DNA of 64,000 nucleotides from Desulfovibrio sp. A2 (GCF_000226255.1 NZ_AGFG01000060.1:62001-126000), one strand, 5' to 3'. Positions 15,791-24,595 are shown, counted from the first letter of the stretch. Program-made: numbers and translations. Notes: generated by a model not told the origin, from the letters alone.

Positions 15791-17128
15791 CTACGCGGCG
15801 CCGGGCTTTTCCATGCAGTCGTAGATCAGGTCGCCCAGGAACTTGGTGTGCATGCCGAGCTTGTAGTGGTGGATGATGTCTTCGAGCCCGCCGTGGCAGT
15901 TGTGGCAGGGGGCCACCACCGTGTGCACGCCCGTGGCGGCCAGTTGATCGGCCTTGGCCTTGTTGCCCGCCAGGCGCACGCCCTTGAAGGGCGGGCCGCA
16001 GTTGATCACCCCGCCGCCCGCGCAGCAGCACAGGTTGTGTTCGCGCGTGGGGGACATCTCCACCACGTTGGAACACAGGGCGTGGGTGACCTCGCGCAGC
16101 TTGTCCATCAGGCCGCGCCCCCGGATGATGTTGCACGGGTCGTGGATGGTCACCGGTTCGTCGAACTTCCTGGCCAGCTTTATCTTGCCCTCGGTCAGCA
16201 GTTCCCAGAAGAACTCCACCGAATGCACGATGGGCACGGGGTGGAACTTCCAGCCCAGCCAGCGGTTGCCCACGTCGTACACCGAGCGGAAGGCGTGGCC
16301 GCACTCTCCCATGACGATGCGCTTGACCTTCAGCTTCTGGGCCATCTCGAAGTGGCAGCGCTTGAGCCGCCCCATCATTTCATAGTCGCCGGTGAACATG
16401 CACATGTCGCTGTTGTCCCAGCCGGGGGAGGAAGGCATGGTCCAGTCCACCCCGGCCTGGTCGAAGATCACCGCCGCCTGGTAGATGAGCTGGGTGCGGA
16501 ACTTGGGCTCGGGCGCGATGACCGAGTACAGGAAGTCCGCCCCTTCCTTGTCGAAGGGGATGCGCAGCGAGGGAATCTCGCCGCGCGCTTCGTCTTCCTG
16601 CCACACCAGGCTGTCGATCCATTCGTCGTCCTTGACCCACATCTGGTTCATGGTGCCGGAATGGCTGTGCGCCGTATCCTGGATGTACAGGGGCACCACG
16701 CCCAAGCGATGGCAGATGCGGCGCACCATGCTCATGACGTAGCCGGTGTCGATGCCCACGGGACAGTAGTGCACGCAGCGGCGGCACAGGTTGCATTCAG
16801 TGTAGGCGATCTGGGCCATGCCGTAGATGTCGTCCGGATCCACCTTGCCGCCGGTGCGCAGCAGCTTCCACATGGTCTGTTCCATCTTGCCCACGGGGGA
16901 ATAGGTGGGGTCGCCGCCGTGCGAGAGGCAGTAGTGGCAGGCGTCGGCGCACATGCCGCAGCGCATGCAGGTTTCGTGGTACACGGCAAGGCGCGCCCCG
17001 GCCTCGCCCTTGGTCACGGCCTTGACCACGCGTTCGATGCGTTCACGCGTCAGCGCGGCCACGCCCCGGATGAGGTTGGCGTCTTCTATGCGGCGTTCCG
17101 CGATGCCCGAAAATTCCGTTGCGCTCAT
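15791..17128 (-). CDS. tmcB: TmcB, cytoplasmic iron-sulfur protein with CCG domains (HdrD-like)
   Basis: The 445-residue protein has two ferredoxin-type 4Fe-4S motifs near the N-terminus (CMRCGMCADACHYC and CNLCRRCVHYCPVG). Two Cys-rich CCG-type regions follow, ending in HNLCCCAGGG and APCHNCHGG. This resembles the heterodisulfide-reductase subunit HdrD. It lacks a signal peptide and should sit on the cytoplasmic face of the Tmc complex, taking electrons from TmcC. It is paralogous to HmcF at 57040-58431. ATG 17128 has GGGAGACAACC upstream. Confidence 0.93.
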   Translation of the reverse strand: MSATEFSGIAERRIEDANLIRGVAALTRERIERVVKAVTKGEAGARLAVYHETCMRCGMCADACHYCLSHGGDPTYSPVGKMEQTMWKLLRTGGKVDPDDIYGMAQIAYTECNLCRRCVHYCPVGIDTGYVMSMVRRICHRLGVVPLYIQDTAHSHSGTMNQMWVKDDEWIDSLVWQEDEARGEIPSLRIPFDKEGADFLYSVIAPEPKFRTQLIYQAAVIFDQAGVDWTMPSSPGWDNSDMCMFTGDYEMMGRLKRCHFEMAQKLKVKRIVMGECGHAFRSVYDVGNRWLGWKFHPVPIVHSVEFFWELLTEGKIKLARKFDEPVTIHDPCNIIRGRGLMDKLREVTHALCSNVVEMSPTREHNLCCCAGGGVINCGPPFKGVRLAGNKAKADQLAATGVHTVVAPCHNCHGGLEDIIHHYKLGMHTKFLGDLIYDCMEKPGAA

Positions 17129-17218
17129 GTGGTTGTCTCCCGTGGGATGGCGTCGTGCGCCCTTCCGATGGATTGATCCGCCTGTGGCCTGCCTGCCGCG
17201 CCGTGTCGCGGGCCGCGT

Positions 17219-17878
17219 CTACCAGTCGGGGCAGTGGCGCACCCCGCCGAATTCCGAGCCCATGTAGGCCCGGGTGAAGGGCGAGAACAGCGCATGCGAC
17301 AAGCGGGTGAAGGGCAGCGCCATCAGCGTGGCCTCGCCCGAGAGCACGTGCAGGGTGCTCATCAGCAGGTTGTCGCCGATCTGCTGCTTGGCGAGAAACG
17401 CGGTGGCGACCGGCACGGCCACCAGCGCCAGCACCAGCCAATCCATGGGCCGGGTGACGTAGCGGACCGTGGGCAATTGCAGCCTTCTCCATGCGAAGAA
17501 CCCGCACAGCAGGATGACCAGCACGGTCAGCACGTCGGCGATGCCTTCGGGCAGGGACCAGACGTTGACGCCGAAGGCGTAGTCCCACAGCACCGCATGC
17601 CCCGGCGCGAAAAGCAGCAGCAGGACGAGGGCGGTGTGGAAGGAGAAGGTGGCCACGGTGACGGCGGGGTTGGCCCGCCAGCCCAGGGTGGCGAAGGGGG
17701 TGGCCCAGCGCGCCATGGAGCGCGCGGCGAAGCGGACGTCCATGTAGGCCACGGCGTTCATGTCCTTCTTGCGGGCCAGCGCCCACATGGAGGCGATGCG
17801 CCAGGCAGACCCGCCCAGAAACACGGCCCAGGCGACCCAGGCCAGGGGGCCGACGGCGAAGTTGTAAAGTTGTTGCAT
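17219..17878 (-). CDS. tmcC: TmcC, membrane cytochrome b-type subunit
   Basis: The 219-residue protein has five or six hydrophobic helices (for example GPLAWVAWAVFLGGS, TALVLLLLFAP, VLTVLVILLCGFF and LVLALVAVPVATAFL). Histidines in FSFHTAL and STLHVLSGE are candidate haem b ligands, as in NarI-like subunits. It links periplasmic TmcA to cytoplasmic TmcB across the membrane and is paralogous to HmcE. I chose ATG 17878 (MQQLYNF) because GGGGAGG is eight bases upstream. The in-frame GTG at 17887 would have no spacer. Confidence 0.92.
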   Translation of the reverse strand: MQQLYNFAVGPLAWVAWAVFLGGSAWRIASMWALARKKDMNAVAYMDVRFAARSMARWATPFATLGWRANPAVTVATFSFHTALVLLLLFAPGHAVLWDYAFGVNVWSLPEGIADVLTVLVILLCGFFAWRRLQLPTVRYVTRPMDWLVLALVAVPVATAFLAKQQIGDNLLMSTLHVLSGEATLMALPFTRLSHALFSPFTRAYMGSEFGGVRHCPDW

Positions 17879-17904
17879 GGCTGTCACCTCCCCTGATCAG
17901 GTGA

Positions 17905-19242
17905 TCAGGCCTTGAAGTCGTCAATGGTGGCCACCCACCGCTCGCACGCGCCGTCGCGCACGCCGCGCAGCAGCACCGCGCCGCCTGGTCCGAAGGTCGG
18001 GTCCCATGCCGTGGTGAACGCGTCACGCCAGGGCTTGCCGTCCACCAGCACCGTTTCGCGGGCCCGATCCCGCACGCGCACCGCCACGTGTTGCCCGCAC
18101 GGGCTGAACACGGGCCGCCAGGCCATTTCCCACCGGCCGGGCCAGGGCACGCCGTCCACCACCACCTGCCAGTCGCTGTTGTCGTTGCTGACAAGGGCCG
18201 CGGCACGCGTGCCGTCGGACGAGAGGACAAGATCGGTGACCACGGGGGCGGTGAAAGACCACGGCGCGGCGTCGCGGGCCACGGTGAACCGTCCGTACTG
18301 CGGGGCCACGATGGCCCACAGGTGCCGTCCGTCCCGGCTCCATGCGGGCGACCAGCACTGGAAGAAGCGGGCGTCCCACAGCAGGGTGCCGTCCAGCGCC
18401 ATGCCCCAGCGGCCCTCCTTGCGCACGGGCGCGGCCACGGCCCCGGTGGCCGGGTCGAAGCAGGGCTCCCACACGCAGGGGAAGGTGGCTGGCCACGGCG
18501 CGCCGTTGACGGCCACGGTGTACTCGGCGTGGGAAAGGCGCACCTGCGCGGCCACCCGGTCGTTGCGGTTGTCGAACACGGGCGTCCAGACGTTCATGAA
18601 ATTCTGTTCCCATGCCTCGCCGTCCACGGCCACGCTGTACACGCCCCGCATGAAGGTCTCTATGTCTGCCTGGCCCAGCGGCACGGTCTGCACCACGGCG
18701 GCGGTGCGGCGGCCGTCGGGGCTCAACGCGAAGTTGTTGGCGTTCTCGTACAGCGTTTCCCAGACTTCGCCGTCCATGATCATGCCGTAGCGCGTGTCCT
18801 GCTGCACGGCGGCGGCCAGCCGCCCGGCGGGGCCGGAGCACAGCGACCATATGAACCCGTAGGTTTCCGGCCATGCCTCGCCGTCCACGGCCACGGTCCA
18901 TTCCCCGTCCTGCTGCACGATGGCCGCCAGGCGTCCGTCAGCCAGGAAGCGCGGCGACCACACCTTGTCGAAGCTGGCATCCCAGACGCCGTCGTCCACC
19001 CGCATGGTGAAGCTGTCGTCCTCCTGCCGGACCACGGCGGCCACGTGCATGCCGTCGGGCGACATGTGCGGTTCTTCCTGCCACTGGTGGCCGGGCAGCG
19101 GCGCAAGGGAAGGCGCGATCACCCGTCTGCCCGGTTCCCAGTCGCCGGGGGTGGAATGCGGTGGGGCTGCTGCGGCGTTCGCGGCAAACGGCGTTTCCGG
19201 CAGACCGGAAGGGGCTAGCCGGGTGGCTGCGGAAGTGGACAT
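17905..19242 (-). CDS. tmcD: TmcD, tryptophan-rich repeat protein
   Basis: The 445-residue soluble protein is built from about eight repeats of 45-50 residues, each ending near a VDGxxW element (VDGEAWPETYGFIW, MDGEVWETLYEN, VDGEAWEQNFMNVW, VNGAPWPATFPCVW, VDGVPWPGRWEMAW, VDGKPWRDAFTTAW). The pattern suggests a beta-propeller with one W-rich blade motif per repeat. No signal peptide is visible. TmcD of D. vulgaris is known as the tryptophan-rich cytoplasmic subunit of unknown role. It is the first gene of the operon, behind three phased operator-like sites. ATG 19242 has AGGAGGT upstream. Confidence 0.9.
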   Translation of the reverse strand: MSTSAATRLAPSGLPETPFAANAAAAPPHSTPGDWEPGRRVIAPSLAPLPGHQWQEEPHMSPDGMHVAAVVRQEDDSFTMRVDDGVWDASFDKVWSPRFLADGRLAAIVQQDGEWTVAVDGEAWPETYGFIWSLCSGPAGRLAAAVQQDTRYGMIMDGEVWETLYENANNFALSPDGRRTAAVVQTVPLGQADIETFMRGVYSVAVDGEAWEQNFMNVWTPVFDNRNDRVAAQVRLSHAEYTVAVNGAPWPATFPCVWEPCFDPATGAVAAPVRKEGRWGMALDGTLLWDARFFQCWSPAWSRDGRHLWAIVAPQYGRFTVARDAAPWSFTAPVVTDLVLSSDGTRAAALVSNDNSDWQVVVDGVPWPGRWEMAWRPVFSPCGQHVAVRVRDRARETVLVDGKPWRDAFTTAWDPTFGPGGAVLLRGVRDGACERWVATIDDFKA

Positions 19243-19390
19243 GCTGACCTCCTGTTCTGCGGCGGCATGTTGGATGTCGTGCGCAGGAGAATGAGCGTTG
19301 CACTGTGCGATTATGTCGCAACTGCGGATGTATTTGAAGAAGATGTAACACAGAAAAGACTACCATGGAAGTGGTGTTGTAAAAAATAGT

Positions 19391-19421
19391 AGTATACTCG
19401 TGCGGTAGAATTGATTGTCTA
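19391..19421 (-). promoter_or_regulatory. Candidate tmc promoter
   Basis: On the minus strand TAGACA (19421-19416) and TATACT (19396-19391) form a -35/-10 pair with a 19-base spacer. They lie about 150 bases upstream of tmcD in AT-rich DNA. Two of the CTACC-type palindromes overlap these hexamers, as expected for repression. Confidence 0.45.
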
Positions 19422-19458
19422 CCGTAGTGGTGTAGTATTAATGCTACCGCGAAGGTAG
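19394..19458. promoter_or_regulatory. Three phased palindromic operators upstream of tmcD (25-bp period)
   Basis: Sites at 19394 (ATACT CGTGC GGTAG), 19419 (CTACC GTAGT GGTGT) and 19444 (CTACC GCGAA GGTAG) share the form YTACC-N5-GGTAG. They start exactly 25 bases apart. The same motif and spacing occur at 63613/63638 before hmcA. Binding by an Rrf2-family protein is inferred, not shown. Confidence 0.65.
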
Positions 19459-19675
19459 AAAATTCATGATGCAACAGATGTATCTTATTGAAGCAAGATT
19501 GCACTAAAGGGAGAGTGGCTGGTGCCGTGTGTCATGGTGGGGCGGTGTGTTTCGTGCGTGTTGCGGTATCGAAACAATGCCGAAGGGCATCACGCCCGTC
19601 GGCATGAGCAGGGAGGGACAGCAGGGCGGAAGGGGGCGGTGTAGAGCCGGGAAAAATCCAATATGATATTGACTA

Positions 19676-19690
19676 TGAAAATCGTTTTCA
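19676..19690. promoter_or_regulatory. Fur-box-like site upstream of the porin gene
   Basis: TGAAAAT-C-GTTTTCA is a 7-1-7 inverted repeat with one mismatch. It closely matches the TGAAAATnATTTTCA form of Fur box described for Desulfovibrio. It lies 114-128 bases before the porin start, next to AT-rich promoter-like DNA. Confidence 0.6.
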
Positions 19691-19803
19691 GTATTCGACA
19701 CGGAAACGTCCGCCGCCCCCTGCGCGGCGCGACGCAGCACGGGACCGCGGGGCGCACTGCCGCCTGGTCCGCATACTTTCCCGCAAGGAAGGAAGGAGAA
19801 CAC

Positions 19804-21219
19804 ATGAAACGTCTGATCACGCTGCTGCTGGGCGCGGCACTGTTGTGCGGCGCTGCTTCCCCGGCCGCAGCCGCGACCATCGAAGCCAAGGGCGAGTGGG
19901 CCTTCGACTTTTCGTGGGCCGATGGCATGAACTACCGCTCCGCCGATGACGGCGGCGAAAGCGAAGACGACTTCGCGGCCCACCAGCGACTGCGCACCCA
20001 GATCGACATCGTCGCCAGCGAAGCGCTGCGCGGCGTGGTGTTCCTGGAAATGGGCACCACCACCTGGGGCCAGGAAGACGGCGCGCTGGGCACGGACGGC
20101 AAGTCGGTGAAGGTGCGCCGGTCGTACATCGATTGGGTGGTGCCCAATACCGAACTGCAGGTGCGCATGGGCCTGCAGGGCATGGACCTGCCCGGCGCGA
20201 CCTTTGGCGCCAGCCCGATCCTGAGCGACGAGGACGTGGCCGCCCTGGTGCTGAGCTACGCCGTCAGCGAGAACCTGGGCCTTACCGCCTTCTGGGCGCG
20301 CCCGTATGACACCTCGGCCGGGGAATCGTCCGGCGACAACTCGTTCGACGAAGTGGACGTGTTCGGCCTGACCGCCCCGGTGACCCTGGACGGCGTCAGC
20401 GTGACGCCGTACCTGGTCTACGCCTCGGTGGGCAAGGACGCGGACGGCAGCGGCGCCACCTACAACACCGATTCGTTCGACACCTTCACCGACGGCATGC
20501 AGAGCCTTGGCCAGCGCATGGGCCTGACCGGCGACGACACCACCGCCAATGACGCGTGGTGGGGCGGCGTGGCCCTGGAACTGTCCATGTTCGACCCGTT
20601 CACTGTGAAGATGGACGCCACCTACGGCCGCAAGGACGCCGACGAGGACTATGCCACCCGCGAAGGCTGGCTGGTTTCGGCCATGGTGGAATACAAGATG
20701 GAAGCCGCCACCCCCGGCGTGTTCGTCTGGTACGGCAGCGGTGAAGACGACGACATCGACAACGGCTCCGAACGCATGCCGTCCATCTCGCCCAACGCCT
20801 GGGCGCCCACCAGCTTCGGCTTCCCTGGTTCGGCGTTCAACCAGGACAGCCAGTTCGCCCTCAACGGCGCGGGCCTGTGGGCCGTCGGCGTGCAGGTGGC
20901 GGACATCTCGTTCGTCGAGAACCTGTCGCACCTCGTGCGCGTCACCTACATGCGCGGCACCAACGATTCCGAACTGGTCAAGGACACCGCCGGCCTCTCC
21001 GACGAACTGGCCCCGGCCAGCGGCGGCGTGTTCCTGACCGACGAGGACAGCGCCTGGGAAGTGAACGTCGACCACACCTACCAGATCTACGAAAACCTCG
21101 CCCTCATCGTGGAGATGGGCTACATCCGCCTCGACCTGGACGAAGATGTCTGGGGTGCCGCGGGCGAAGACCTGACCGCCGCCAAGAAGCTGACCTTCAA
21201 CCTGGTGTACGAGTTCTAG
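19804..21219 (+). CDS. Outer-membrane porin of the Desulfovibrio type
   Basis: The 471-residue precursor has a Sec signal peptide (MKRLITLLLGAALLCGAA, cleavage near residues 22-24 after AAA). The rest is an acidic, Gly/Asp-rich sequence of alternating amphipathic strands ending in an aromatic residue (LTFNLVYEF), the signature of an outer-membrane beta-barrel. It resembles the abundant homotrimeric porins of Desulfovibrio. ATG 19804 follows GGAAGGAGAACAC. The upstream Fur-box-like site suggests iron-dependent expression, and a strong hairpin terminator follows. Substrate specificity cannot be told from sequence. Confidence 0.9.
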   Translation: MKRLITLLLGAALLCGAASPAAAATIEAKGEWAFDFSWADGMNYRSADDGGESEDDFAAHQRLRTQIDIVASEALRGVVFLEMGTTTWGQEDGALGTDGKSVKVRRSYIDWVVPNTELQVRMGLQGMDLPGATFGASPILSDEDVAALVLSYAVSENLGLTAFWARPYDTSAGESSGDNSFDEVDVFGLTAPVTLDGVSVTPYLVYASVGKDADGSGATYNTDSFDTFTDGMQSLGQRMGLTGDDTTANDAWWGGVALELSMFDPFTVKMDATYGRKDADEDYATREGWLVSAMVEYKMEAATPGVFVWYGSGEDDDIDNGSERMPSISPNAWAPTSFGFPGSAFNQDSQFALNGAGLWAVGVQVADISFVENLSHLVRVTYMRGTNDSELVKDTAGLSDELAPASGGVFLTDEDSAWEVNVDHTYQIYENLALIVEMGYIRLDLDEDVWGAAGEDLTAAKKLTFNLVYEF

Positions 21220-21311
21220 CGGCTTCGCCCATCTCGCCGCGCGGCGTGACCGACGCAGGGACGCGGCCGGAGGGGGTGGCGCGCACCGGGCTGCCGGTGC
21301 GGAATGCAACG

Positions 21312-21339
21312 GAGGGCATGGCCTTTGGGCCATGCCCTC
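21312..21339 (+). terminator. Rho-independent terminator of the porin gene
   Basis: A perfect 12-bp stem (GAGGGCATGGCC pairing with GGCCATGCCCTC) with a TTTG loop is followed by TTTG. It ends the porin transcript about 100 bases after the stop. Confidence 0.85.
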
Positions 21340-21691
21340 TTTGTGCGTGCGCGTGCGGAGAGATACCGAAGACGATGTGCCGTGCCACGGCATCACGATG
21401 TGGTGGCGCATCATGCTGCGAGTGCGGGTGGCGGTGGCGCGGAGGCAAAAGGAATAGTACTCATGCGCTTTCGCAGCAAGATTGCTGTGTACACCATGTG
21501 AAGCGCCGTGTTAGGCGTGGGTGCAGTATTCTCGGCAGAAGGCGTCGCACGCTGCGTGGAGCATCGGGCGTCGCCCTGCCGTCGTGCTGTCCGATGCTTG
21601 CGGATGCAGGTAGGCCAGTGCGTTCCCGGAACCGTCGCCAGATGCCTTCCCCCTGCCCTTCCATGTCCCGCCATCCGCAAGGTGCTTCTAC
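21340..21691. other. Intergenic region without recognised feature
   Basis: I see no gene or clear regulatory element between the porin terminator and the Cys-rich hypothetical gene. Short open frames here have neither ribosome binding sites nor convincing composition. The promoter of the next gene is presumably within it. Confidence 0.5.
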
Positions 21692-22384
21692 ATGCCCATC
21701 GAAGGGTGGCTCAATGCGCTGCCGGGTCCGGAGACCGGCGGCGTGGACCGTGACTTGGCCCTGCTTGCCGGGCTGGACTACCCCCTGCTTTCCCCCCGTG
21801 CCGTGCGCCGCCAGGTCACCCGGCTCAGCGCGTACCTGGGCGTCATGGACGACGCGTTGCGCCGCGCGCTCATCGGGTATTCCCTGTACACCCGCCAGCT
21901 GGACATGGTGCAGGACCGCGCCACCAAGCACATCTGCCGCGACGGCTGCGGGCGGCAGCCCCTGGGCTGCTGCAACCGCAGCCACAACGTGGTGTTCAGC
22001 CTGTCCGACATCATGATGCGGCAGCCCACGGGGCTTGCCCTGCGCATGGGCGACGCGCTGGCGCGCCTGCAGGCCGACGAGGGCGCGCATCACGCCGGGG
22101 GCGCGGTCATGGGCGAGCGGGGCTGTCCATACCTGACGGCCACCGGCTGTCCGCTGCACCTCTTCAAGTCGCCGCTGTGCGCGCACTATCTGTGCGCCAC
22201 GGTGACCGACACCCTGGGGGGCGCGCATGGCGACGCCGCCGCGCCTTTCGTGGCGGGCATGCGCCGGGCTGCGGAGCGGCAGATCGGGCGCAGCGCGGAT
22301 TTTACGGAGCCCGGCCTCATCGAGGCGGCGGTGGAGATGTTCGCGGCGGATGGGGATGGGGAGGCGGACGGCGGCACCGCGTGA
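21692..22384 (+). CDS. Cys-rich conserved hypothetical protein
   Basis: The 230-residue protein is soluble and Cys-rich. Its two clusters are CRDGCGRQPLGCC (about residues 88-100) and a second group, ERGCPYLTATGCPLH followed by SPLCAHYLCA. This arrangement could hold zinc or an Fe-S cluster, but I cannot name a family. The N-terminal half is helical (LIGYSLYTRQLDMVQDRATK). ATG 21692 has only a weak AAGGTG upstream. It stands alone between the porin terminator and the AraC-type regulator gene. Confidence 0.75.
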   Translation: MPIEGWLNALPGPETGGVDRDLALLAGLDYPLLSPRAVRRQVTRLSAYLGVMDDALRRALIGYSLYTRQLDMVQDRATKHICRDGCGRQPLGCCNRSHNVVFSLSDIMMRQPTGLALRMGDALARLQADEGAHHAGGAVMGERGCPYLTATGCPLHLFKSPLCAHYLCATVTDTLGGAHGDAAAPFVAGMRRAAERQIGRSADFTEPGLIEAAVEMFAADGDGEADGGTA

Positions 22385-22529
22385 CGGCGGCCGTGGCAAA
22401 CTGAGTGCGCCTGGCGGAAAATGCAGGTTGCGGGGCATTGCCGCCATGGCCGGGTGCGGCTAGGCTGGCAGTCCGTGCGGTGGCGAACAGCTCGCGAACC
22501 TCACGGCAATGCCACGCCAGGGAGTCTTC

Positions 22530-23552
22530 ATGCCGCAGTCCGCGCGTACCGTCGTGTTCGTGCTCTATCCCGGTTTCGTGTCGCTGGACCTTGCCGGTCC
22601 GCTCGACGTGTTTTCCTGCGCCACCCGGCTGGCCGAACGGCAGGGCCGCCCCGCGCCGTACCGCTGCCGCTTCGTGGCGCGGGAGGCGGGGCCGGTGGTT
22701 GCGTCGTCCGGGATGTCCGTGCTGGCGGATGCGATCCTGGACGCGATCCCGGATGTTATCTCGGACGCCTTCGACGGGGCCGCCGGGGCTGAAACGGCCG
22801 CTCCGCACACCCTGATCGTGCCCGGCGGCGTTACGCCGGGGCAGGAAGGGGACGACCCGGACCTGCGCCACATGGTGGCCCGGCTGGCCGCCCGGTCGCG
22901 GCGGGTGGTCTCCGTCTGCACCGGCGCGCTGCTGCTGGCCGCCTGCGGGTTGCTGGACGGGCGGCGGGCCACCACCCACTGGCAGGCCTGCGCCCGGCTG
23001 GCCGCCGCCTACCCGGCGGTGCGGGTGGAGCCGGACGCCATCTTCGTGCGCGACGGCGGGGTGGTGACCAGCGCCGGAGTGACGGCGGGCATCGACCTTG
23101 CGTTGCACTTGGTGGAAGAGGACCTTGGTCCGGCCATGGCCATGGAGGTGGCCCGGCTGCTGGTGGTGTACCGGCGGCGGGTGGGCAACCAGAGCCAGTT
23201 CAGCGCGCCGCTGCGGGCGCAGGCGCGGGCCGGGGCGCGGTTCGGCGCGCTGCATGCGTGGATGGAGGCTCGCCTTGGCGAGGACCTGGGCGTGGAGCGG
23301 CTGGCCGGGCAGGCCCACATGAGCCCACGCCACTTCGCACGGGTGTTTCCGCAGGAGACGGGCATGAGCCCGGCCCGCTACGTGGAGCAGCTGCGCCTGG
23401 ACCGGGCGCGCGAACTGCTGGAATCGGGCGAGGCGCACATGCAGACCGTGGCCGTTCAGGCCGGGTTCGGCAGCGAGGAGCGGTTGCGCCGGGCCTTCCA
23501 GCGGCGCATGGGGGTCACCCCCACCCAGTACCTGGAGCATTTCAGCGGCTGA
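22530..23552 (+). CDS. DJ-1/PfpI-AraC fusion transcriptional regulator (FtrA-like)
   Basis: The 340-residue protein joins an N-terminal DJ-1/PfpI domain (1-200), whose nucleophile-elbow Cys is C130 in VSVCTGALLLAA, to a C-terminal AraC-type DNA-binding domain. That domain has two helix-turn-helices (LGVERLAGQAHMSPRHFARV and MQTVAVQAGFGSEERLRR, ending GVTPTQYLEHF). Members regulate catabolic or stress genes, with the DJ-1 part probably binding a small ligand. I chose ATG 22530 because GGGAG lies six bases upstream. An in-frame ATG at 22509 lacks this. A stand-alone DJ-1 protein follows on the same strand and is a likely target. Confidence 0.92.
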   Translation: MPQSARTVVFVLYPGFVSLDLAGPLDVFSCATRLAERQGRPAPYRCRFVAREAGPVVASSGMSVLADAILDAIPDVISDAFDGAAGAETAAPHTLIVPGGVTPGQEGDDPDLRHMVARLAARSRRVVSVCTGALLLAACGLLDGRRATTHWQACARLAAAYPAVRVEPDAIFVRDGGVVTSAGVTAGIDLALHLVEEDLGPAMAMEVARLLVVYRRRVGNQSQFSAPLRAQARAGARFGALHAWMEARLGEDLGVERLAGQAHMSPRHFARVFPQETGMSPARYVEQLRLDRARELLESGEAHMQTVAVQAGFGSEERLRRAFQRRMGVTPTQYLEHFSG

Positions 23553-23751
23553 TGCGGCGCACTGCCGCAGGCATGGCCATCCCTTTTCCGGACGTGGCGA
23601 CGCCCCGCATTTTCCGCCCATGGCGCGAACTGCGGGGCGTGCGTCGTTGTGGCGGCCGGACGCGCGGGTGCATGCTGGCGGGGTCCGCCACGCCGTCCGC
23701 AACCTCATTCGGCGCTCTTCGGCGGACGCCGGGCCAGGCCTGGCCCACCAT

Positions 23752-23778
23752 GAACCGCATCAACCGTATCAATCGCAT
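23752..23778. repeat. 9-bp tandem array (3 units, CAACCGCAT-like)
   Basis: Three 9-bp units (GAACCGCAT, CAACCGTAT, CAATCGCAT) directly precede the ribosome binding site of the DJ-1 gene at 23791. Confidence 0.7.
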
Positions 23779-23790
23779 CAGGGAGCACCC

Positions 23791-24387
23791 ATGACCACGT
23801 ATGGCCTGTACATCTACGAACAGGTGGCGGAACAGGACTTCGTCGGCCCCCAGCAGGTGTTCGCCGCCTCGCGTCACATCGCGGGCACGGGCGACACCAT
23901 CGTGACCATCGCTGCACGGCCGGAGCCGCTGCGGGGCGCGGGCGGCCTGCGCATGATCCCCGACCACACCTTTGCCGACGCGCCCCCGCTGGACGTGCTG
24001 GTGCTGCCCGGCACGGCCGAGGTGGCCCGCCATGCCCTGTCCGACCCCGGCCTGCTGGACTGGGTGAGGGCGCAGGCGGCCACGGTGCGCTGGATGACCG
24101 CCGTGTGCACCGGCACGCTGATCCTGCACGCGGCGGGTCTGCTGCGCGGGCGCAAGGCCACCACTCACTGGGCTTACGTGGAGGAGTTGGGGCGCGACCC
24201 GCAGGTGACCCTGCTGCCCGACATGCGCTACGTGCGCGACGGCAACATCGTCACCTCGCAGGGGGTGTCGGCGGGCATCGACATGGCCTTGTGGCTGGTG
24301 GGGCAGATCCATGGTCCGGACCATGCCCGCGCCGTGCGCAGACTGATCCAGTACGACCCGGCCCCGCCGTACACGGCGGAAGTGTAG
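23791..24387 (+). CDS. DJ-1/PfpI family protein (isonitrile hydratase-like)
   Basis: The 198-residue protein is a single DJ-1/PfpI domain with nucleophile-elbow Cys C106 in TAVCTGTLILHAAGLL, followed by RGRKATTHW. The VCTGxLxLxAxGLLxGRxATTHW signature is also present in the regulator upstream, so the two DJ-1 domains are close relatives. Enzymes of this subgroup include isonitrile hydratases, but the substrate here cannot be fixed. ATG 23791 has GGGAG upstream. Co-regulation with the AraC fusion protein is likely from position. Confidence 0.88.
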   Translation: MTTYGLYIYEQVAEQDFVGPQQVFAASRHIAGTGDTIVTIAARPEPLRGAGGLRMIPDHTFADAPPLDVLVLPGTAEVARHALSDPGLLDWVRAQAATVRWMTAVCTGTLILHAAGLLRGRKATTHWAYVEELGRDPQVTLLPDMRYVRDGNIVTSQGVSAGIDMALWLVGQIHGPDHARAVRRLIQYDPAPPYTAEV

Positions 24388-24450
24388 GGAAGGGCGGAGA
24401 AGACGCGCGCGTATACGTGCGGCCATGCCGTAACTATGCGGACAAACAGA

Positions 24451-24480
24451 AAAAGGCGTACGCGGTTGCGTACGCCTTTT
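24451..24480 (-). terminator. Rho-independent terminator downstream of tRNA-Glu
   Basis: AAAAGGCGTACGC pairs perfectly with GCGTACGCCTTTT across a 4-nt loop. On the minus strand it is followed by TTTTTC and ends the tRNA-Glu transcript. It can also serve the converging DJ-1 gene. Confidence 0.9.
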
Positions 24481-24489
24481 GGCTTGCGG

Positions 24490-24566
24490 TGGCGTCCCCA
24501 AGGGGATTTGAACCCCTGTCGACGGCGTGAAAGGCCGTTGTCCTGGGCCAGCTAGACGATGGGGAC
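24490..24566 (-). tRNA. tRNA-Glu (anticodon UUC), CCA encoded
   Basis: The minus strand folds as a complete cloverleaf. The acceptor GTCCCCA pairs with TGGGGAC. The anticodon loop is CTTTCAC with anticodon TTC. The T-arm is AGGGGTTCAAATCCCCT, the discriminator is G, and 3' CCA is encoded. Confidence 0.97.
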
Positions 24567-24595
24567 ACCCTGTGCGCCTTGCGGCGCGGAAGAGA

